From the NCBI RefSeq assembly GCF_900639875.1, contig NZ_CAAAIA010000007.1, positions 124,001 to 188,000 of the forward strand: a DNA stretch of 64,000 nt. The letters are read 5' to 3'. How positions within the stretch are numbered: position 1 is the first letter of the stretch; each line of letters begins with the position of its first letter. Of the stretch, positions 1 through 10,300 are shown in pieces. A model generated the notes under the pieces. It saw only the letters and a list, made by a program, of their open reading frames with translations. It was not told where the DNA came from and searched no databases. The position numbers and the translations under genes are program-made. This stretch comes from Legionella impletisoli (lineage in GTDB: Bacteria > Pseudomonadota > Gammaproteobacteria > Legionellales > Legionellaceae).

Positions 1-914
1 TGGCCAGGGCGCACTTGCTCAAGGCCTGCTTTTTGTGCTTTTAACACCAATTCATAAAGAGCACGTTGTTCTGCGGTGAAAACACCATTTAAAGGATAAG
101 TTCGAGTAATATCGGCAGCATAATTTTGATATTCACCACCCGCATCAACTAACAAAAGCTCACCGCGTTTAAGAGGAGCATTATTCTCGGTGTAATGAAG
201 AATACAAGCATTCTTACCGCCAGCAACAATCGGATCATATGCGTAACTACGACAACCTTCTCTTATAAACTCATAAATAAGTTCCGCCTCAAGCTCATAT
301 TCATACTGAGCTTGGCTGCATCGTTTCATAACCCGTTGATGAGCAGCCACGGAAATGCTCGCTGCTTTTTGCATGAGGGAAAGCTCCGCTTCGCTTTTGA
401 ATAATCGAAGCTCACTGATAATGGGCGTAATATCACAAAATGCATCGGGAGCCTGAATGCCTTTGCGAATTTGTCCTTTAACTTGATGCCAAGCCTGTTT
501 AATTCGTTCATCCCAATGAGGATAGCGACCAAGGGGAAAATAGACCGCTTTTTTTCCTGATAGTAATTCGACTAAGCGATCATTACATTCTTTTACAGAA
601 AACGCGGCATCAACTCCTAGCTCTGATAAAGCATCCTCTTGACCAAGTCGAAGGCCAGTCCATAATTCTTGAGCGGGATCTTTAGGGCGATTAAACAAAA
701 TGCTTTCCGGTGCTCGACCAGAAGTGATAACCAACAACGCGTCGGGTTCATTAAACCCAGTTAAATAATAAAAATCGCTGTCTTGGCGAAATCTGTAATG
801 CGAGTCACCACTGCGAAGTGCTTCTCTAGCGGCAGGAATCAATGCTACAGAGTCGGGCTCCAATTGCATGGCCACGCTTTGACGACGTGTGACGTATTCT
901 TTTTTGGATATCAT
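1..914 (-). CDS. pepP: Xaa-Pro aminopeptidase (aminopeptidase P), C-terminal part missing
   Basis: Cytosolic metallopeptidase that removes an N-terminal residue preceding proline. I translated this from the minus strand: the gene starts at ATG 914 and runs off the left edge, leaving about 304 residues. The N-terminal aminopeptidase P domain contains FRQDSDFYYLTGF, and the pita-bread catalytic domain begins with two metal-binding aspartates at about residues 257 and 268 (LLVDAGGEY and AADITRTYP), the same spacing as in E. coli PepP. The later metal-binding His and Glu residues are outside the window. It lies 45 bp downstream of ygfB in the same direction, the usual ygfB-pepP-ubiH arrangement. 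Confidence 0.95.
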   Translation of the reverse strand, partial: MISKKEYVTRRQSVAMQLEPDSVALIPAAREALRSGDSHYRFRQDSDFYYLTGFNEPDALLVITSGRAPESILFNRPKDPAQELWTGLRLGQEDALSELGVDAAFSVKECNDRLVELLSGKKAVYFPLGRYPHWDERIKQAWHQVKGQIRKGIQAPDAFCDITPIISELRLFKSEAELSLMQKAASISVAAHQRVMKRCSQAQYEYELEAELIYEFIREGCRSYAYDPIVAGGKNACILHYTENNAPLKRGELLLVDAGGEYQNYAADITRTYPLNGVFTAEQRALYELVLKAQKAGLEQVRPG

Positions 915-959
915 AAACGATCCTTCTCGAATCAACTAATCTGGCTCACGAGTTTATCC

Positions 960-1538
960 TTAATGCGCTTTCTGAGTCGCATCTTCATGGTGATGATTTT
1001 CTTTTAAATCACCGTATATCCTAAGCACCGCCATGCGAGCATATTCACTCACCTCCATTAAAGCTCGTTCATCTTCTTCATCAATATTTAGGCTGTCATA
1101 ATCTAACTTAGCAAACTCTGCTATGTGTTGAATGGCGTCTTGTACTTCTTCTTCCTCAATTTGCTCCACATCAACACCGGCCATGACTAAGCCCTGTATA
1201 AACCCATCACACCATTCGCTAAATGCTTGTGCGCGGGTGGATAACGATTCATCCTCTTCCGGCAACATAAGTTGGAACTCAAAATCAAGGTTCGAAATTT
1301 GCTGTTGGCTAACGGCATATACATCAAATAATGCCAAAATAGCTGCGCGCGAAGAGTCATCTTTATTAAGCATCAAAGCTCGGAAATATTCCTCTCCTTT
1401 ATGGGTGGCTCCTGCAGAAAGATAACCGCACATCATTCCATGCAGTTCACTCCCTGAAATGGGTAGGTCAAGAGAGGAGATGGAATCGATAAACGTTTGG
1501 TATTTGGGCAGGTGTGATGACACACGACTTGCAGACAT
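960..1538 (-). CDS. ygfB: YgfB/YecA-family (UPF0149) protein
   Basis: A 192-residue acidic protein of the UPF0149 family. The N-terminal segment LDLPISGSELHGMMCGYLSAGA is typical (the HGMMCGYL core lies near residue 33), as are the glutamate-rich middle (VEQIEEEEVQD) and the SEYARMAVLRIY segment near the C-terminus. Members are small helical cytosolic proteins; in Pseudomonas a homologue modulates the AlpA antiterminator, but no role can be assigned here. It starts an operon with pepP and is divergent from zapA, as in E. coli. Confidence 0.9.
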   Translation of the reverse strand: MSASRVSSHLPKYQTFIDSISSLDLPISGSELHGMMCGYLSAGATHKGEEYFRALMLNKDDSSRAAILALFDVYAVSQQQISNLDFEFQLMLPEEDESLSTRAQAFSEWCDGFIQGLVMAGVDVEQIEEEEVQDAIQHIAEFAKLDYDSLNIDEEDERALMEVSEYARMAVLRIYGDLKENHHHEDATQKAH

Positions 1539-1697
1539 AAGATAACCTATTGCAAAAAATATCTATAATAACTGATTTGCTCACACAAACCAAAATTGTT
1601 ACCATTTGAACAATCGTTCCCGTCTTATCTTAGGATTTTATTTAGATGGGAATGTCTGCCATTAGAATGTGGCTGTAACATCTTGCATGAGATGACT

Positions 1698-1994
1698 ATG
1701 ATGAAAACAAAATCCTGTACCATACGCTTGCTCAATAAAGTCTATAACATCAAATGCCCAGAGCATGAGGTGGAAAATCTGACCCATGCTGCCGCGCAAT
1801 TAAATAATCATATGACTGAAACGAAAAAAAAATTCAAGCAACTAGATGATTTTCAAGCCTTATTGCTTGCAGCACTCCACATCAGTCATGACTTAATTCA
1901 TTGTCAAGCCAAGCAAGAAGAGCGGCAAAAGCAACTCGCTCAGTTCATTCATTCTTTAGAGACAAAAATTAGTCAAGCAACAGAAGAAGTCTAA
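1698..1994 (+). CDS. zapA: Cell division protein ZapA
   Basis: Small FtsZ-associated protein that bundles FtsZ filaments at the division ring. The first 30 or so residues of the longer open frame do not resemble ZapA; the conserved N-terminus MKTKSCTIRLLNKVYNIKCP begins at ATG 1698 or 1701 (1692 is also possible), giving about 98 residues, the usual size. The C-terminal half (residues about 45-95) is a predicted coiled coil rich in Gln, Lys and Glu, through which ZapA dimers form tetramers. No strong Shine-Dalgarno sequence is visible. Divergent from ygfB, as in E. coli; the 6S RNA and fau genes that usually follow are absent here. Confidence 0.88.
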   Translation: MMKTKSCTIRLLNKVYNIKCPEHEVENLTHAAAQLNNHMTETKKKFKQLDDFQALLLAALHISHDLIHCQAKQEERQKQLAQFIHSLETKISQATEEV

Positions 1995-2071
1995 CGTAAA
2001 TGCTTTCACACGATTTGGATAGGACTAGGTCAAGTTAGACCTAAATTTTAGCGCGACACAGCGAGGTGATA

Positions 2072-4099
2072 ATGGCTACGTTTACGACGTTTGCGTTTGG
2101 GACTGGTGAATCCAGCACCATGAAAAAAAAGAATATTATTTCGCAGTTTTCTGAAGCGTGTACAAATGACAAGCTTGTCCTAGAAGGCCCTGGCATGCTT
2201 GGCAAAGAGGTGAAAGCAAACACCAAACTAGCAACCCGCACCATACTCGACTGGCTAGCACAACAACCCTCTCAACAAAACACTCTTAATTTAAGTGGCT
2301 TTAGCCGGGGTTCCGTCACCTGCATTCAAATTGCTAATCGCCTTAAGCGTTATGAACGATTTTTAACGGCTCGTGAAGCCCGTTTAACTGCCGAAGGTAA
2401 GACGCTTTTAGAGCGTTTACGTGGTTTAGAAATCCATATTTTTGCTATGGATCCAGTCGCAGGATTAGGCGATAAAAATCAGCGTTATGCCAGGATTATT
2501 CCGGATAATGTAAAAAGCTATGTCTCTGTATTACAAACCGATGAAATGAGGCGAGATTTTAAACCTCAAGACATCACCCGCGCTATTATCGCATCACCTC
2601 AAACGAAGGTATCCATGTTGCCAATGTTTGGCAATCATTCCGATACCACCAAAATAAAAAGTAACACCATGCAAAGCGGAGCAAAACTGTGTTGGTATGC
2701 ATTGCATGAATTTTTAACCGAGCACGGTACAACGTTTAACGGCAATGTTATGCCACAATTGGTAGATAAAGATATGAATTTATCTACTTTGCCAACAAAC
2801 CCAAGTACGAAAGACTTATTAAACCTATTTAGTGACCATCATCTAGAGCGCGACCATTATTTGAAATCTGGACAACGAATTAAACTGGTCGATGGAATTC
2901 CTCTGCCTCGAAAACAACGAAGCTTAAATAAACATTTGGATTACTATGTTAAAAATGCCGATTTTTTTGTGAATCAACTTGAGCGAGAATTATTTAAGCT
3001 TTCTTATCCAAAAACATTTAATTACTTATTCGAACAAAACTTACCTGATCTTCGTTTTCCACAAGCGAGCCACTGTGAAAAAGAAGACGTAATTGCTGAG
3101 CTTTTGACGATAAGAAATGAAAACCCAACATTATTTACTAAGCTTTTGACACGCGGTGTAGGTGAAACAGATGAAGGTCTTACTTTAGATGAGCCTGCGG
3201 GTGTGTTTTGTCTTGAACCTTCTGAAACCATGCTGCAAGTATTTCCAAATTTAGTGCCCGATGAAGTTAAACTTGGAAACCCTGGCCTTAATAAATTGTG
3301 CCACCTAGAACAAGACGTGTATCGCTTAACGTTTCGCTATGAGCGAGAAAAATCAGAATTTTCGCCTTTTTCTCATCGCCACCAAGCGCATCGTTCTCAT
3401 GCCATACGCCAAGAAATCCAACATATCGTAAACCATCAAGAAGAAGATGCAGCCACGAAATATCATCGAATATTAGATACCTTAGAATACCATTATCGCT
3501 ATCTCGTAAAAGCCAATAGTGAGAGTGAACTAAGTGCTCTATTAAAAAATGAGCTTAAAAAGCATGGACGCACGTATCAAGTTCAAAGCGTTTCTGTTTC
3601 TCGTGAAATTCTGGCGAGTGTTGTGCATGGTTCATTGAGTTTATTAAAAGAAACCATAAGCTTCATTGGTCATCTAGGGTATGTAGGTGGAGGCGTGTTA
3701 ACGGCCGTTGGCTCTTACATTCAAGATATTGGCCGACGAATCAATGAATCATTAGGTAAGCTTGGGTATAACCCATTAAAATATGTCACTTCAGCCGTTG
3801 GATATTTGCTTGAAGGCGTTGGTTTTGCCATTAAACATAGTTTTGGTTTAAAAGATCTAACGAATTTTATCACCAACGGCATTCGAAATTTCCGTGATGC
3901 CGTCGTTAACGCGATTGGCCCTAAAACCGTTGAACGTCAACAACCTGTTCCAGTTCAACCGAATGATCTACATGATGTAGAAGCTGATCCTGTGCATCAG
4001 TTTAAACAACAAGTTCAAGAGTTACGTCATGAACGAGACGCGAAACTAGAATTGAATCAGCAACCCATTCATGAAGAACGTTCACCTGAACTGATTTAA
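2072..4099 (+). CDS. Predicted alpha/beta serine hydrolase, candidate type IV secretion effector
   Basis: A 675-residue protein. The start is ATG 2072, with GAGG about 6 bases upstream; a GTG at 2066 is in frame. The N-terminal 210 residues look like an alpha/beta hydrolase related to the DUF2235/Tle1-type lipase fold: FGTG near residue 9, nucleophile elbow GFSRGS with Ser78, MDPVAG with Asp127, and GNHSD with His189 as a plausible catalytic triad. The middle is unassigned and rich in Tyr, Phe and Lys. Residues about 510-600 hold glycine-rich amphipathic or hydrophobic segments ([17 protein letters not shown]). The C-terminal 40 residues are polar and rich in Glu and Gln, as in Dot/Icm substrates. 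It sits between zapA and parC, a place with no such gene in enterobacteria. Effector status is inference; no secretion gene is in the window. Confidence 0.7.
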   Translation: MATFTTFAFGTGESSTMKKKNIISQFSEACTNDKLVLEGPGMLGKEVKANTKLATRTILDWLAQQPSQQNTLNLSGFSRGSVTCIQIANRLKRYERFLTAREARLTAEGKTLLERLRGLEIHIFAMDPVAGLGDKNQRYARIIPDNVKSYVSVLQTDEMRRDFKPQDITRAIIASPQTKVSMLPMFGNHSDTTKIKSNTMQSGAKLCWYALHEFLTEHGTTFNGNVMPQLVDKDMNLSTLPTNPSTKDLLNLFSDHHLERDHYLKSGQRIKLVDGIPLPRKQRSLNKHLDYYVKNADFFVNQLERELFKLSYPKTFNYLFEQNLPDLRFPQASHCEKEDVIAELLTIRNENPTLFTKLLTRGVGETDEGLTLDEPAGVFCLEPSETMLQVFPNLVPDEVKLGNPGLNKLCHLEQDVYRLTFRYEREKSEFSPFSHRHQAHRSHAIRQEIQHIVNHQEEDAATKYHRILDTLEYHYRYLVKANSESELSALLKNELKKHGRTYQVQSVSVSREILASVVHGSLSLLKETISFIGHLGYVGGGVLTAVGSYIQDIGRRINESLGKLGYNPLKYVTSAVGYLLEGVGFAIKHSFGLKDLTNFITNGIRNFRDAVVNAIGPKTVERQQPVPVQPNDLHDVEADPVHQFKQQVQELRHERDAKLELNQQPIHEERSPELI

Positions 4100-6342
4100 G
4101 GCGATAGGTTCGTGCAAACCAGAGCCGTTGGGTTCTGTAGACCTCGGGGTAATTTATTTCCACGTCGTCCTCTGTCACCTTGATAATGGGCAAGATCATC
4201 TTCTTTCAGTGTAAAATGACGTTTGCCAGCATGCACCGTGAGCACATCGCCTTTCTCTAACACTTGAATATCCACAACGTATTCTTCTCTCGCGGCCGCT
4301 TTAGGAGCAGGAATATGAATCAGTTTATTACCTTTACCGCGAGAAAGTTCTGGTAATTCGGTAATGGAAAAAATTAAGAGCCGACCCGTATTGGTGATGC
4401 ATGCGACTCTTGCTTCTTCCTTCACTAAAATTGCCCTAGGCGGCAAGACCTGGCTATGATGAGGGAGCTTCAAACATGCTTTACCGTTCCGGCTTTTAAC
4501 ATAAAGTTCTTTGAGTTGTGTTAAAAACCCATATCCGGCATCGCTCGCTAAGATTATCCACTCTTCGGGTTCACCGCTAATTAATGCGGTAAATGATACA
4601 CCATCGGCTGGGTTAAGCTTCCCAGTTAAGGGTTCTCCTTGGCCTCGAGCCGACGGTAACGTGTGGCCAGGAAGGCTGTAGACCTTGCCTTCCGCGTCAA
4701 AAAATAATACTTGCTGATTGGTGCGAGCGTTAGCTTGGGCTTTAAATTCATCTTGGGCTTTATAATTGAGCTCCTTCCCATCCACATCATGACCTTTTGC
4801 AGCGCGAACCCAACCCTTTTGCGAGAGAACTACCGTAATGGGTTCGTTTGGAAGTATGTCTTCTTCTTTTAATGCTTGAGAATCTTGTCGCTCAATAATA
4901 GGTGAGCGTCTAGGGTCGCCAAAACGAGAGCAGTCTGATTCGATTTCTTCTTTAACGAGTGTTCGAAGTTTTTGATCGCTTGCTAATACGCTCTCTATAA
5001 AATCGCGCTCTTCTTGTAATTCATCCCGTTCTGCTTTTAATTTAAATTCCTCAAGCTTCGCTAAATGTCGTAATTTAGTATCTAAAATGGCATCCGCCTG
5101 GCGTTCGGTTAGATTAAAGCGCTTCATTAAAGCCGCTTTCGGCTCATCAGACTCACGAATAATATGAATGACTTCATCCAAATTTAAATAGGCAATGAGC
5201 AAACCTTCCAGCACATGAAGTCGGTCTAAGACTTTATCCAGACGAAACTGAAGCCGTTTTTTAACCGTGCTTAACCGGAAGGTAAGCCATTCTTTTATCA
5301 CAGCAAGAAGATTTTTTACCTGAGGCTTACCATCAAGCCCAATCATGTTAAAGTTGACGCGATAACTTCGCTCAAGATCGGTCGTTGCAAACAAATGAAG
5401 CATCACACCTTCAACATCCACACGACTCGAGCGAGGAATAATCACTAAACGCGTAGGGTGCTCATGATCCGACTCATCGCGAATGTCATCAATCATTGGC
5501 AATTTTTTCTGCTGCATTTGAGCTGCAATTTGTTCCACCACTTTGGCTCCTGAAACTTGATAAGGCAAAGCGGTAATGACAATATGATGCTTTTCTACGT
5601 GGTAGACAGCGCGCATTTTAATGGAACCAAAGCCCGTAGCATATAAGTTTCGAATGGCTTCTTCCGGTGTGATAATTTCCGCTGTGGTTGGGAAGTCCGG
5701 ACCTTTAATGTAGGTTAAAATATCATCTAAATCGGAGTTAGGATGCTCAAGTACGCGAATACAGGCATTCGCCACTTCTGTGAGATTATGCGGCAGGATA
5801 TCAGAAGACATACCAACGGCAATTCCTGTTGCACCATTGAGCAACACATTTGGCAATCTGGCTGGTAAAAGGGCAGGTTCTTGTAACGTGCCATCAAAGT
5901 TATCGACCCAATCCACCGTTCCTTGTTGTAATTCGGATAAGAGCAAGTCTGCGTAATTAGAAAGACGGGCTTCCGTATAACGCATCGCCGCAAACGACTT
6001 GGGATCATCGGCTGATCCCCAGTTTCCCTGGCCATCCACTAGAGGATAACGGTATGAAAACGATTGGGCCATTAAAACCATCGCTTCATAACAAGCCGAA
6101 TCACCATGAGGATGAAATTTACCTAATACATCCCCGACTGTGCGAGCAGATTTTTTATATTTGGCACTCGCCTTTAACCCAAGCTCACTCATAGCATAAA
6201 CAATTCGACGCTGCACTGGTTTAAATCCATCAGCAATGCTAGGCAATGCCCGATCTAAAATGACATACATCGAATAATTAAGATAAGCTTTTTCGGTAAA
6301 TTCGGTTAGCGGCTTTCGTTCAATTGCGTCATTCATCGTCAT
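4096..6342 (-). CDS. parC: DNA topoisomerase IV subunit A
   Basis: Breakage-reunion subunit of topoisomerase IV, which decatenates daughter chromosomes together with ParE (not in the window). 748 residues, normal length. The winged-helix/tower region carries the catalytic tyrosine in [10 protein letters not shown]. The quinolone-resistance region is wild-type in form, [10 protein letters not shown]; if translation begins at the second ATG (6336), its Ser and Glu fall at 80 and 84, exactly as in E. coli. The C-terminal third forms the beta-pinwheel. The last 4 bp overlap the convergent hydrolase gene. The 346-bp AT-rich upstream region contains two DnaA-box sequences, listed separately. Confidence 0.97.
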   Translation of the reverse strand: MTMNDAIERKPLTEFTEKAYLNYSMYVILDRALPSIADGFKPVQRRIVYAMSELGLKASAKYKKSARTVGDVLGKFHPHGDSACYEAMVLMAQSFSYRYPLVDGQGNWGSADDPKSFAAMRYTEARLSNYADLLLSELQQGTVDWVDNFDGTLQEPALLPARLPNVLLNGATGIAVGMSSDILPHNLTEVANACIRVLEHPNSDLDDILTYIKGPDFPTTAEIITPEEAIRNLYATGFGSIKMRAVYHVEKHHIVITALPYQVSGAKVVEQIAAQMQQKKLPMIDDIRDESDHEHPTRLVIIPRSSRVDVEGVMLHLFATTDLERSYRVNFNMIGLDGKPQVKNLLAVIKEWLTFRLSTVKKRLQFRLDKVLDRLHVLEGLLIAYLNLDEVIHIIRESDEPKAALMKRFNLTERQADAILDTKLRHLAKLEEFKLKAERDELQEERDFIESVLASDQKLRTLVKEEIESDCSRFGDPRRSPIIERQDSQALKEEDILPNEPITVVLSQKGWVRAAKGHDVDGKELNYKAQDEFKAQANARTNQQVLFFDAEGKVYSLPGHTLPSARGQGEPLTGKLNPADGVSFTALISGEPEEWIILASDAGYGFLTQLKELYVKSRNGKACLKLPHHSQVLPPRAILVKEEARVACITNTGRLLIFSITELPELSRGKGNKLIHIPAPKAAAREEYVVDIQVLEKGDVLTVHAGKRHFTLKEDDLAHYQGDRGRRGNKLPRGLQNPTALVCTNLSP

Positions 6343-6555
6343 AGGAGTTTGGGGGGTTAAAATTAATAAGAGAAATTAATTGGATATTGTCACGTTCTAA
6401 AATAACCTATTTTAGCAGAAAATGACATAAATAACCCCTCTTAGTTCCCACACCGAGCTCGGGTCGCTTTTAGAAAAAGGTACGCTTCGTCGCGAGCGTA
6501 GAAAGAATTTGACTTTTAGACGAGACCGTATCCATACAATCGGTTCTTATCGTTT

Positions 6556-6564
6556 TGTGCATAA
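6556..6564 (-). promoter_or_regulatory. DnaA-box-like site (TTATGCACA)
   Basis: Reads TGTGCATAA on the plus strand, i.e. TTATGCACA on the minus strand, a match to the relaxed DnaA box TTATNCACA. It marks the left edge of a roughly 98-bp AT-rich stretch. Confidence 0.45.
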
Positions 6565-6662
6565 CTTATGAAAAATTAATAAACTTTAAATTAAGTTTTT
6601 TGTAACCAATTGATTATTAATTGTTTTTGTTTAATTTATCATAAATGAAACTTATTTTATAC

Positions 6663-6671
6663 TGTGGATAA
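6663..6671 (-). promoter_or_regulatory. Consensus DnaA box (TTATCCACA)
   Basis: Reads TGTGGATAA on the plus strand, a perfect inverse of the strong DnaA box TTATCCACA and the only perfect copy I noticed in the window. It lies 98 bp from the other box at the opposite end of the AT-rich stretch, outside the dnaA-rpmH origin region. Confidence 0.55.
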
Positions 6672-6688
6672 CTCTGTGAATGTTACGT

Positions 6689-8794
6689 TTATTTCTTTTT
6701 AATTCGATAGCAGTAATGAATTCGCTTGCTGCGCTTGAAGTCTTCATCAATCGTATCCAACGTTATATCCTCTACCTCATAACGCTCTAATACCTCTGGA
6801 GCTATTTTAAAGCGCTTAAAATTGGTTGAAAAATACAAAACACCATTATCTTGGAGTAACCGCATAGCAGAGGCAATCATCGATACATGATCACGTTGAA
6901 TATCTAACGTTGATTTCATCCGCTTTGAATTAGAAAAACTTGGCGGATCTAAAAAAATCACATCGAACTTGTCTTTGCATAAGTTTAACCATTCCAAACA
7001 GTCATATTGAATAAACTGATGACGAGCTAAATCTAAATTATTTAATGCAAAGTTGTCTTTTGCCCAATCCAAGTACGTTTTGGATAGATCTACATTCGTT
7101 GTGATAGCCCCAGCCAAAGCAGCATGCACACTAGCCGATGCGGTGTAACAAAAACAATTTAAAAATCGCGTTTTTTCTGGGAGCTTTGCAAAGGTTAATC
7201 GAAGCGGGCGATGATCTAAAAATAAGCCTGTATCCAGATAGTCATATAGATTCACTTTAAACTTAGCTTGACCTTCTTGGACCGTAATAAAGCGGTCTGT
7301 CTTGCTCATTTTCTCATACTGGCTTTTTCCCTTTTGCATCCGACGCTGTTTCACCACCATATGGTTTGGAGAAACATTTAGGATAGTCGGTACAACTTGC
7401 ATCACCTCTAAGCTTCGTTGCTCTGCTTTGTGTATTGGTACTGAAGCAGGAGGGGCGTACTCCTGTAACACCACATAACCGTCATAATAGTCAATGGCGA
7501 AAGCATATTCAGGGAGATCCGCATCGTATACCCGATAAGAGCTCACTTGATTTCGCTTAGCCCATTTTTTTAGGTGGTTGACATTTTTTTGCAAACGATT
7601 TGAAAACATTTGTGCGTTTTCAGACAATCGCCCGCCTGGCTGACCTTTGAGTTGATTATCCCGAATAGACATACAATAGAGTTTACATTCGAGGGCACCA
7701 TTGAAGAGTGTGTATTGTTTGCTCGAACGAAGCCCAGTTGCCTTAGCAAGCATTGGATTAGAAGTTATAAAAGCCGCTTCCCATCCTTGAAAATGCTCAT
7801 ACATCACATGTCCAAACTTCTGATATAAGGGGATTAATTGGGTGGCATCGCTTAAACGCTCACCATAAGGAGGATTAGAAATCAGTAATCCTTGATCAGC
7901 AATGGCTTTAATTGCTTCAATCGGTTTACTCTCAAAGGATACGAGTTTTGCAACGCCTGCACGTTTTGCATTTTCTTCTGCGATTTGAATCAAACGCGCA
8001 TCAACATCTGTGCCCAAACATTTTATTTTAACCGGTTTAACTTCACTTAATGCTTGGGAGCGAATCTTTTCCCACAGTGAGGACTGATGAGATACCCAAT
8101 GAATGAGCGATTGATCCGTTCGTAGAAGTCCTGGAGCAATGCGAGCAGCCATCATTACGCCTTCAATGAGTAACGTTCCTGAACCACAAAAGGGATCTTG
8201 TAAAGCATAACCACTGGCCGCAAGCTTTGGCCAGTTTGCTCTAAAAAGCATAGCCGCAGCCACATTTTCTTTTAACGGGGCGATGCCTGCTTCTTTTCGA
8301 TATCCTCGTTGATGTAGGCTATAGCCAGTTAGATCAAAGCTGACCGTTAGTGTGCTTTGCTTTAAGTAAGCATGCAAAAGAATATCTGGCTTATGCCGCT
8401 CAATACTTGGGCGCTTATTTTGCAGTTTATGGAAATGATCCACAATTGCATCTTTGACAACTTGTGCACCATACATTGAGTTTCTTATTTGAGAAGACGA
8501 GCCATGAAATTCGATGGCAAAGGTTTTGTCGGACGTAAACACCGTTTGCCAGGCAAATTCGCTGCATAATTTATAAATAGTCTGTTCATTATGAGCCTGG
8601 CCATTAAAGAGTATCAATTGCACACGATTTGCAAGTCGTGACCAAAGACAAATATGATAAATGATGGCCAGATTCGCCTCACCATACACTCCTTGAGGGC
8701 TAACGCGCGTAACATGGAGCCCTAGAGATTTCAGCTCTTCTTCCAAAAGGTATTCCAACCCTCTAGGGCAACTGACAAAGAGTGAATAATTCAT
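6689..8794 (-). CDS. rlmL: Bifunctional 23S rRNA methyltransferase RlmKL
   Basis: Methylates 23S rRNA at G2445 (m2G, RlmL half) and G2069 (m7G, RlmK half). 701 residues, the size of the fused gammaproteobacterial enzyme. The N-terminal THUMP domain (about residues 1-155) begins with MNYSLFVSCPRGLEYLLEEE. The first Rossmann domain has DPFCGSGTLLIEG and the catalytic ISNPPYGERL; the second has the motif FLDPPSFSNSKRM near residue 625. Its ATG overlaps the stop codon of darP by 4 bp (ATGA), so the two are probably translationally coupled. Confidence 0.96.
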   Translation of the reverse strand: MNYSLFVSCPRGLEYLLEEELKSLGLHVTRVSPQGVYGEANLAIIYHICLWSRLANRVQLILFNGQAHNEQTIYKLCSEFAWQTVFTSDKTFAIEFHGSSSQIRNSMYGAQVVKDAIVDHFHKLQNKRPSIERHKPDILLHAYLKQSTLTVSFDLTGYSLHQRGYRKEAGIAPLKENVAAAMLFRANWPKLAASGYALQDPFCGSGTLLIEGVMMAARIAPGLLRTDQSLIHWVSHQSSLWEKIRSQALSEVKPVKIKCLGTDVDARLIQIAEENAKRAGVAKLVSFESKPIEAIKAIADQGLLISNPPYGERLSDATQLIPLYQKFGHVMYEHFQGWEAAFITSNPMLAKATGLRSSKQYTLFNGALECKLYCMSIRDNQLKGQPGGRLSENAQMFSNRLQKNVNHLKKWAKRNQVSSYRVYDADLPEYAFAIDYYDGYVVLQEYAPPASVPIHKAEQRSLEVMQVVPTILNVSPNHMVVKQRRMQKGKSQYEKMSKTDRFITVQEGQAKFKVNLYDYLDTGLFLDHRPLRLTFAKLPEKTRFLNCFCYTASASVHAALAGAITTNVDLSKTYLDWAKDNFALNNLDLARHQFIQYDCLEWLNLCKDKFDVIFLDPPSFSNSKRMKSTLDIQRDHVSMIASAMRLLQDNGVLYFSTNFKRFKIAPEVLERYEVEDITLDTIDEDFKRSKRIHYCYRIKKK

Positions 8795-9270
8795 GACATG
8801 GTTGCCCTTAAATAACGAAACAACGCTTTGCTAGCTCCGGTATTTTTTTGTTTTTGCTGCTCTTCAATAACTTTTTTAATGAGTTGTCTTAAGCCTTGCA
8901 CATCTTCAGGCTGATAACTTTCGACAAACTCTGTTAATGCCTCGCGGCCACCATGAATTAAACGGTCTCGCCAAAGCTCAATTTGATGAAATACTGCGGT
9001 TTTAGCTTTATCTTCAGCCAATAACTGCTCATATTCAGCAATAATCTCTTCGCTGTTGGCTACACGCATTAATTTTCCAATCAACTGCGCTTGACGACGT
9101 AAGGCCCCATGACTTTTAATCGTTTTCGCCGTTAAAATCGCTTGTTTTAAAGGCTCAGAAAGAGGTAGCTTATCTAGCTTTTCCGCACTTAATTCTACAA
9201 GCTTTACGCCGATCTTTTGCAGCGCTTCGGCTTCGTTTTTAAGTTGTGTTTTACTTTTGGGTTCATCCAT
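8791..9270 (-). CDS. darP: Ribosome-associated protein DarP (YjgA, DUF615)
   Basis: Late 50S assembly factor that binds near the peptidyl transferase centre. 159 residues of charged helical sequence typical of the family: KSKTQLKNEAEALQKIG at the N-terminus, the TIKSHGALRRQAQLIGKLMR segment in the middle, and KALFRYLRATMS at the C-terminus. It is the first gene of a two-gene unit with rlmKL; both act on the large subunit. Confidence 0.93.
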   Translation of the reverse strand: MDEPKSKTQLKNEAEALQKIGVKLVELSAEKLDKLPLSEPLKQAILTAKTIKSHGALRRQAQLIGKLMRVANSEEIIAEYEQLLAEDKAKTAVFHQIELWRDRLIHGGREALTEFVESYQPEDVQGLRQLIKKVIEEQQKQKNTGASKALFRYLRATMS

Positions 9271-9338
9271 AGGTTTTATTCCGCCATCGCCAGATCAGTT
9301 GATTATAGTTCTATTCTAATAAATTAAGGATTATGTAT

Positions 9339-10250
9339 CTAAGCACTAACACCATGTTCTAAATCAAAGTGCAATGAGTCTTTGTTTGCGCGGGTGCGAA
9401 GATAGGTTCGTCCAATCGCGAAAAAGTTATAGATAAGAATGCAAAGGAGTAGAGAATGAAGCCAAGTCACGGTTAATTTAGTGAATAAGGGAATGGTAAT
9501 AAAAACCCCGATGCAACCCGACAAGCTTAGAATTAAGGTTTTCTTTAACGGGATTTTATCATGTTTTAAAAACACCAACGTCGTTAAAGGCTGCTGTAAT
9601 GCACCCGCTGTGGTCATAATAGGAAACGCCACAACAGGAGAAACATTTAAAACAAACAAAACACCTTGTACCATAACAAACAAACCAATCCCAACAGAAG
9701 TCAGTGCTCCACAAACAATCATGGCAAAAAAACCAATCACAAGCTTCCAAGAATTCAAGGCAGCAAGCTCACCACCAACCGGAATAATTCGAAATTGATG
9801 ACATAGCAATAAGGCAATTAATATTAAAAAACAACACACCATCGCAAAACGAATGGCTTGTTTACTTAATCGACTCACAATCGTCCCACCCAGCAGTCCA
9901 CCAATGCAGGTTCCAATCACTAAGGTTAGAAGAGTGGTCATATCCACATCAATGATCTGCATAAAAAACAACGATTCGATGGTGCCTGGGATCACCTGAG
10001 CCCCATTATTGACCGCTGGCAACTCATCGTCTTTAAACGTACCTAACATCTTGGCAAGGGCCACATTTACAGCAAAACTACCAACCCCCACTGTATCGGC
10101 AATAAAAGCAATCACACCGCTAACCCCTAGTTTTAAATAGTGCGATGGTGTGAGCGGAACTACAGGTTGATGCCTAACCTTATAAAGCATGACCGCCACA
10201 CAAATCAGGGTCAAAAGGATAATTGAGAAAATAATTAAAGTGATGGCCAT
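9339..10250 (-). CDS. TauE/SafE-family membrane permease
   Basis: A 303-residue inner-membrane protein of the sulfite exporter TauE/SafE superfamily, with about eight hydrophobic segments and the two internally related glycine-rich helical repeats (FIADTVGVGSFAVNVALAK and ALTSVGIGLFVMVQGVLFV). Substrate unknown; members export sulfite, sulfoacetate or other small organosulfur anions. It is monocistronic, followed by a 68-bp gap to darP and preceded by a large repeat array. A second, shorter permease of the same superfamily lies at 53.8 kb. Confidence 0.8.
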   Translation of the reverse strand: MAITLIIFSIILLTLICVAVMLYKVRHQPVVPLTPSHYLKLGVSGVIAFIADTVGVGSFAVNVALAKMLGTFKDDELPAVNNGAQVIPGTIESLFFMQIIDVDMTTLLTLVIGTCIGGLLGGTIVSRLSKQAIRFAMVCCFLILIALLLCHQFRIIPVGGELAALNSWKLVIGFFAMIVCGALTSVGIGLFVMVQGVLFVLNVSPVVAFPIMTTAGALQQPLTTLVFLKHDKIPLKKTLILSLSGCIGVFITIPLFTKLTVTWLHSLLLCILIYNFFAIGRTYLRTRANKDSLHFDLEHGVSA

Positions 10251-10300
10251 TTTAAACTCATAAAAATTTTAAGCCTTAAGGTAAAAGTAAGTAGAAGCGC

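Larger units (their letters stand above)
6343..6688. other. AT-rich intergenic region upstream of parC
   Basis: No gene is visible in this 346-bp gap between the 3' end of rlmKL and the 5' end of parC. The half nearer rlmKL (about 6540-6665) is very AT-rich and is bracketed by two DnaA-box matches. It must also contain the parC promoter; no convincing -35/-10 pair was found on the minus strand. Confidence 0.6.

Noticed and set aside
1995-2071. 6S RNA (ssrS), usually next to zapA
   Set aside because: The gap is only about 75 bp and holds no long hairpin with a central bubble.
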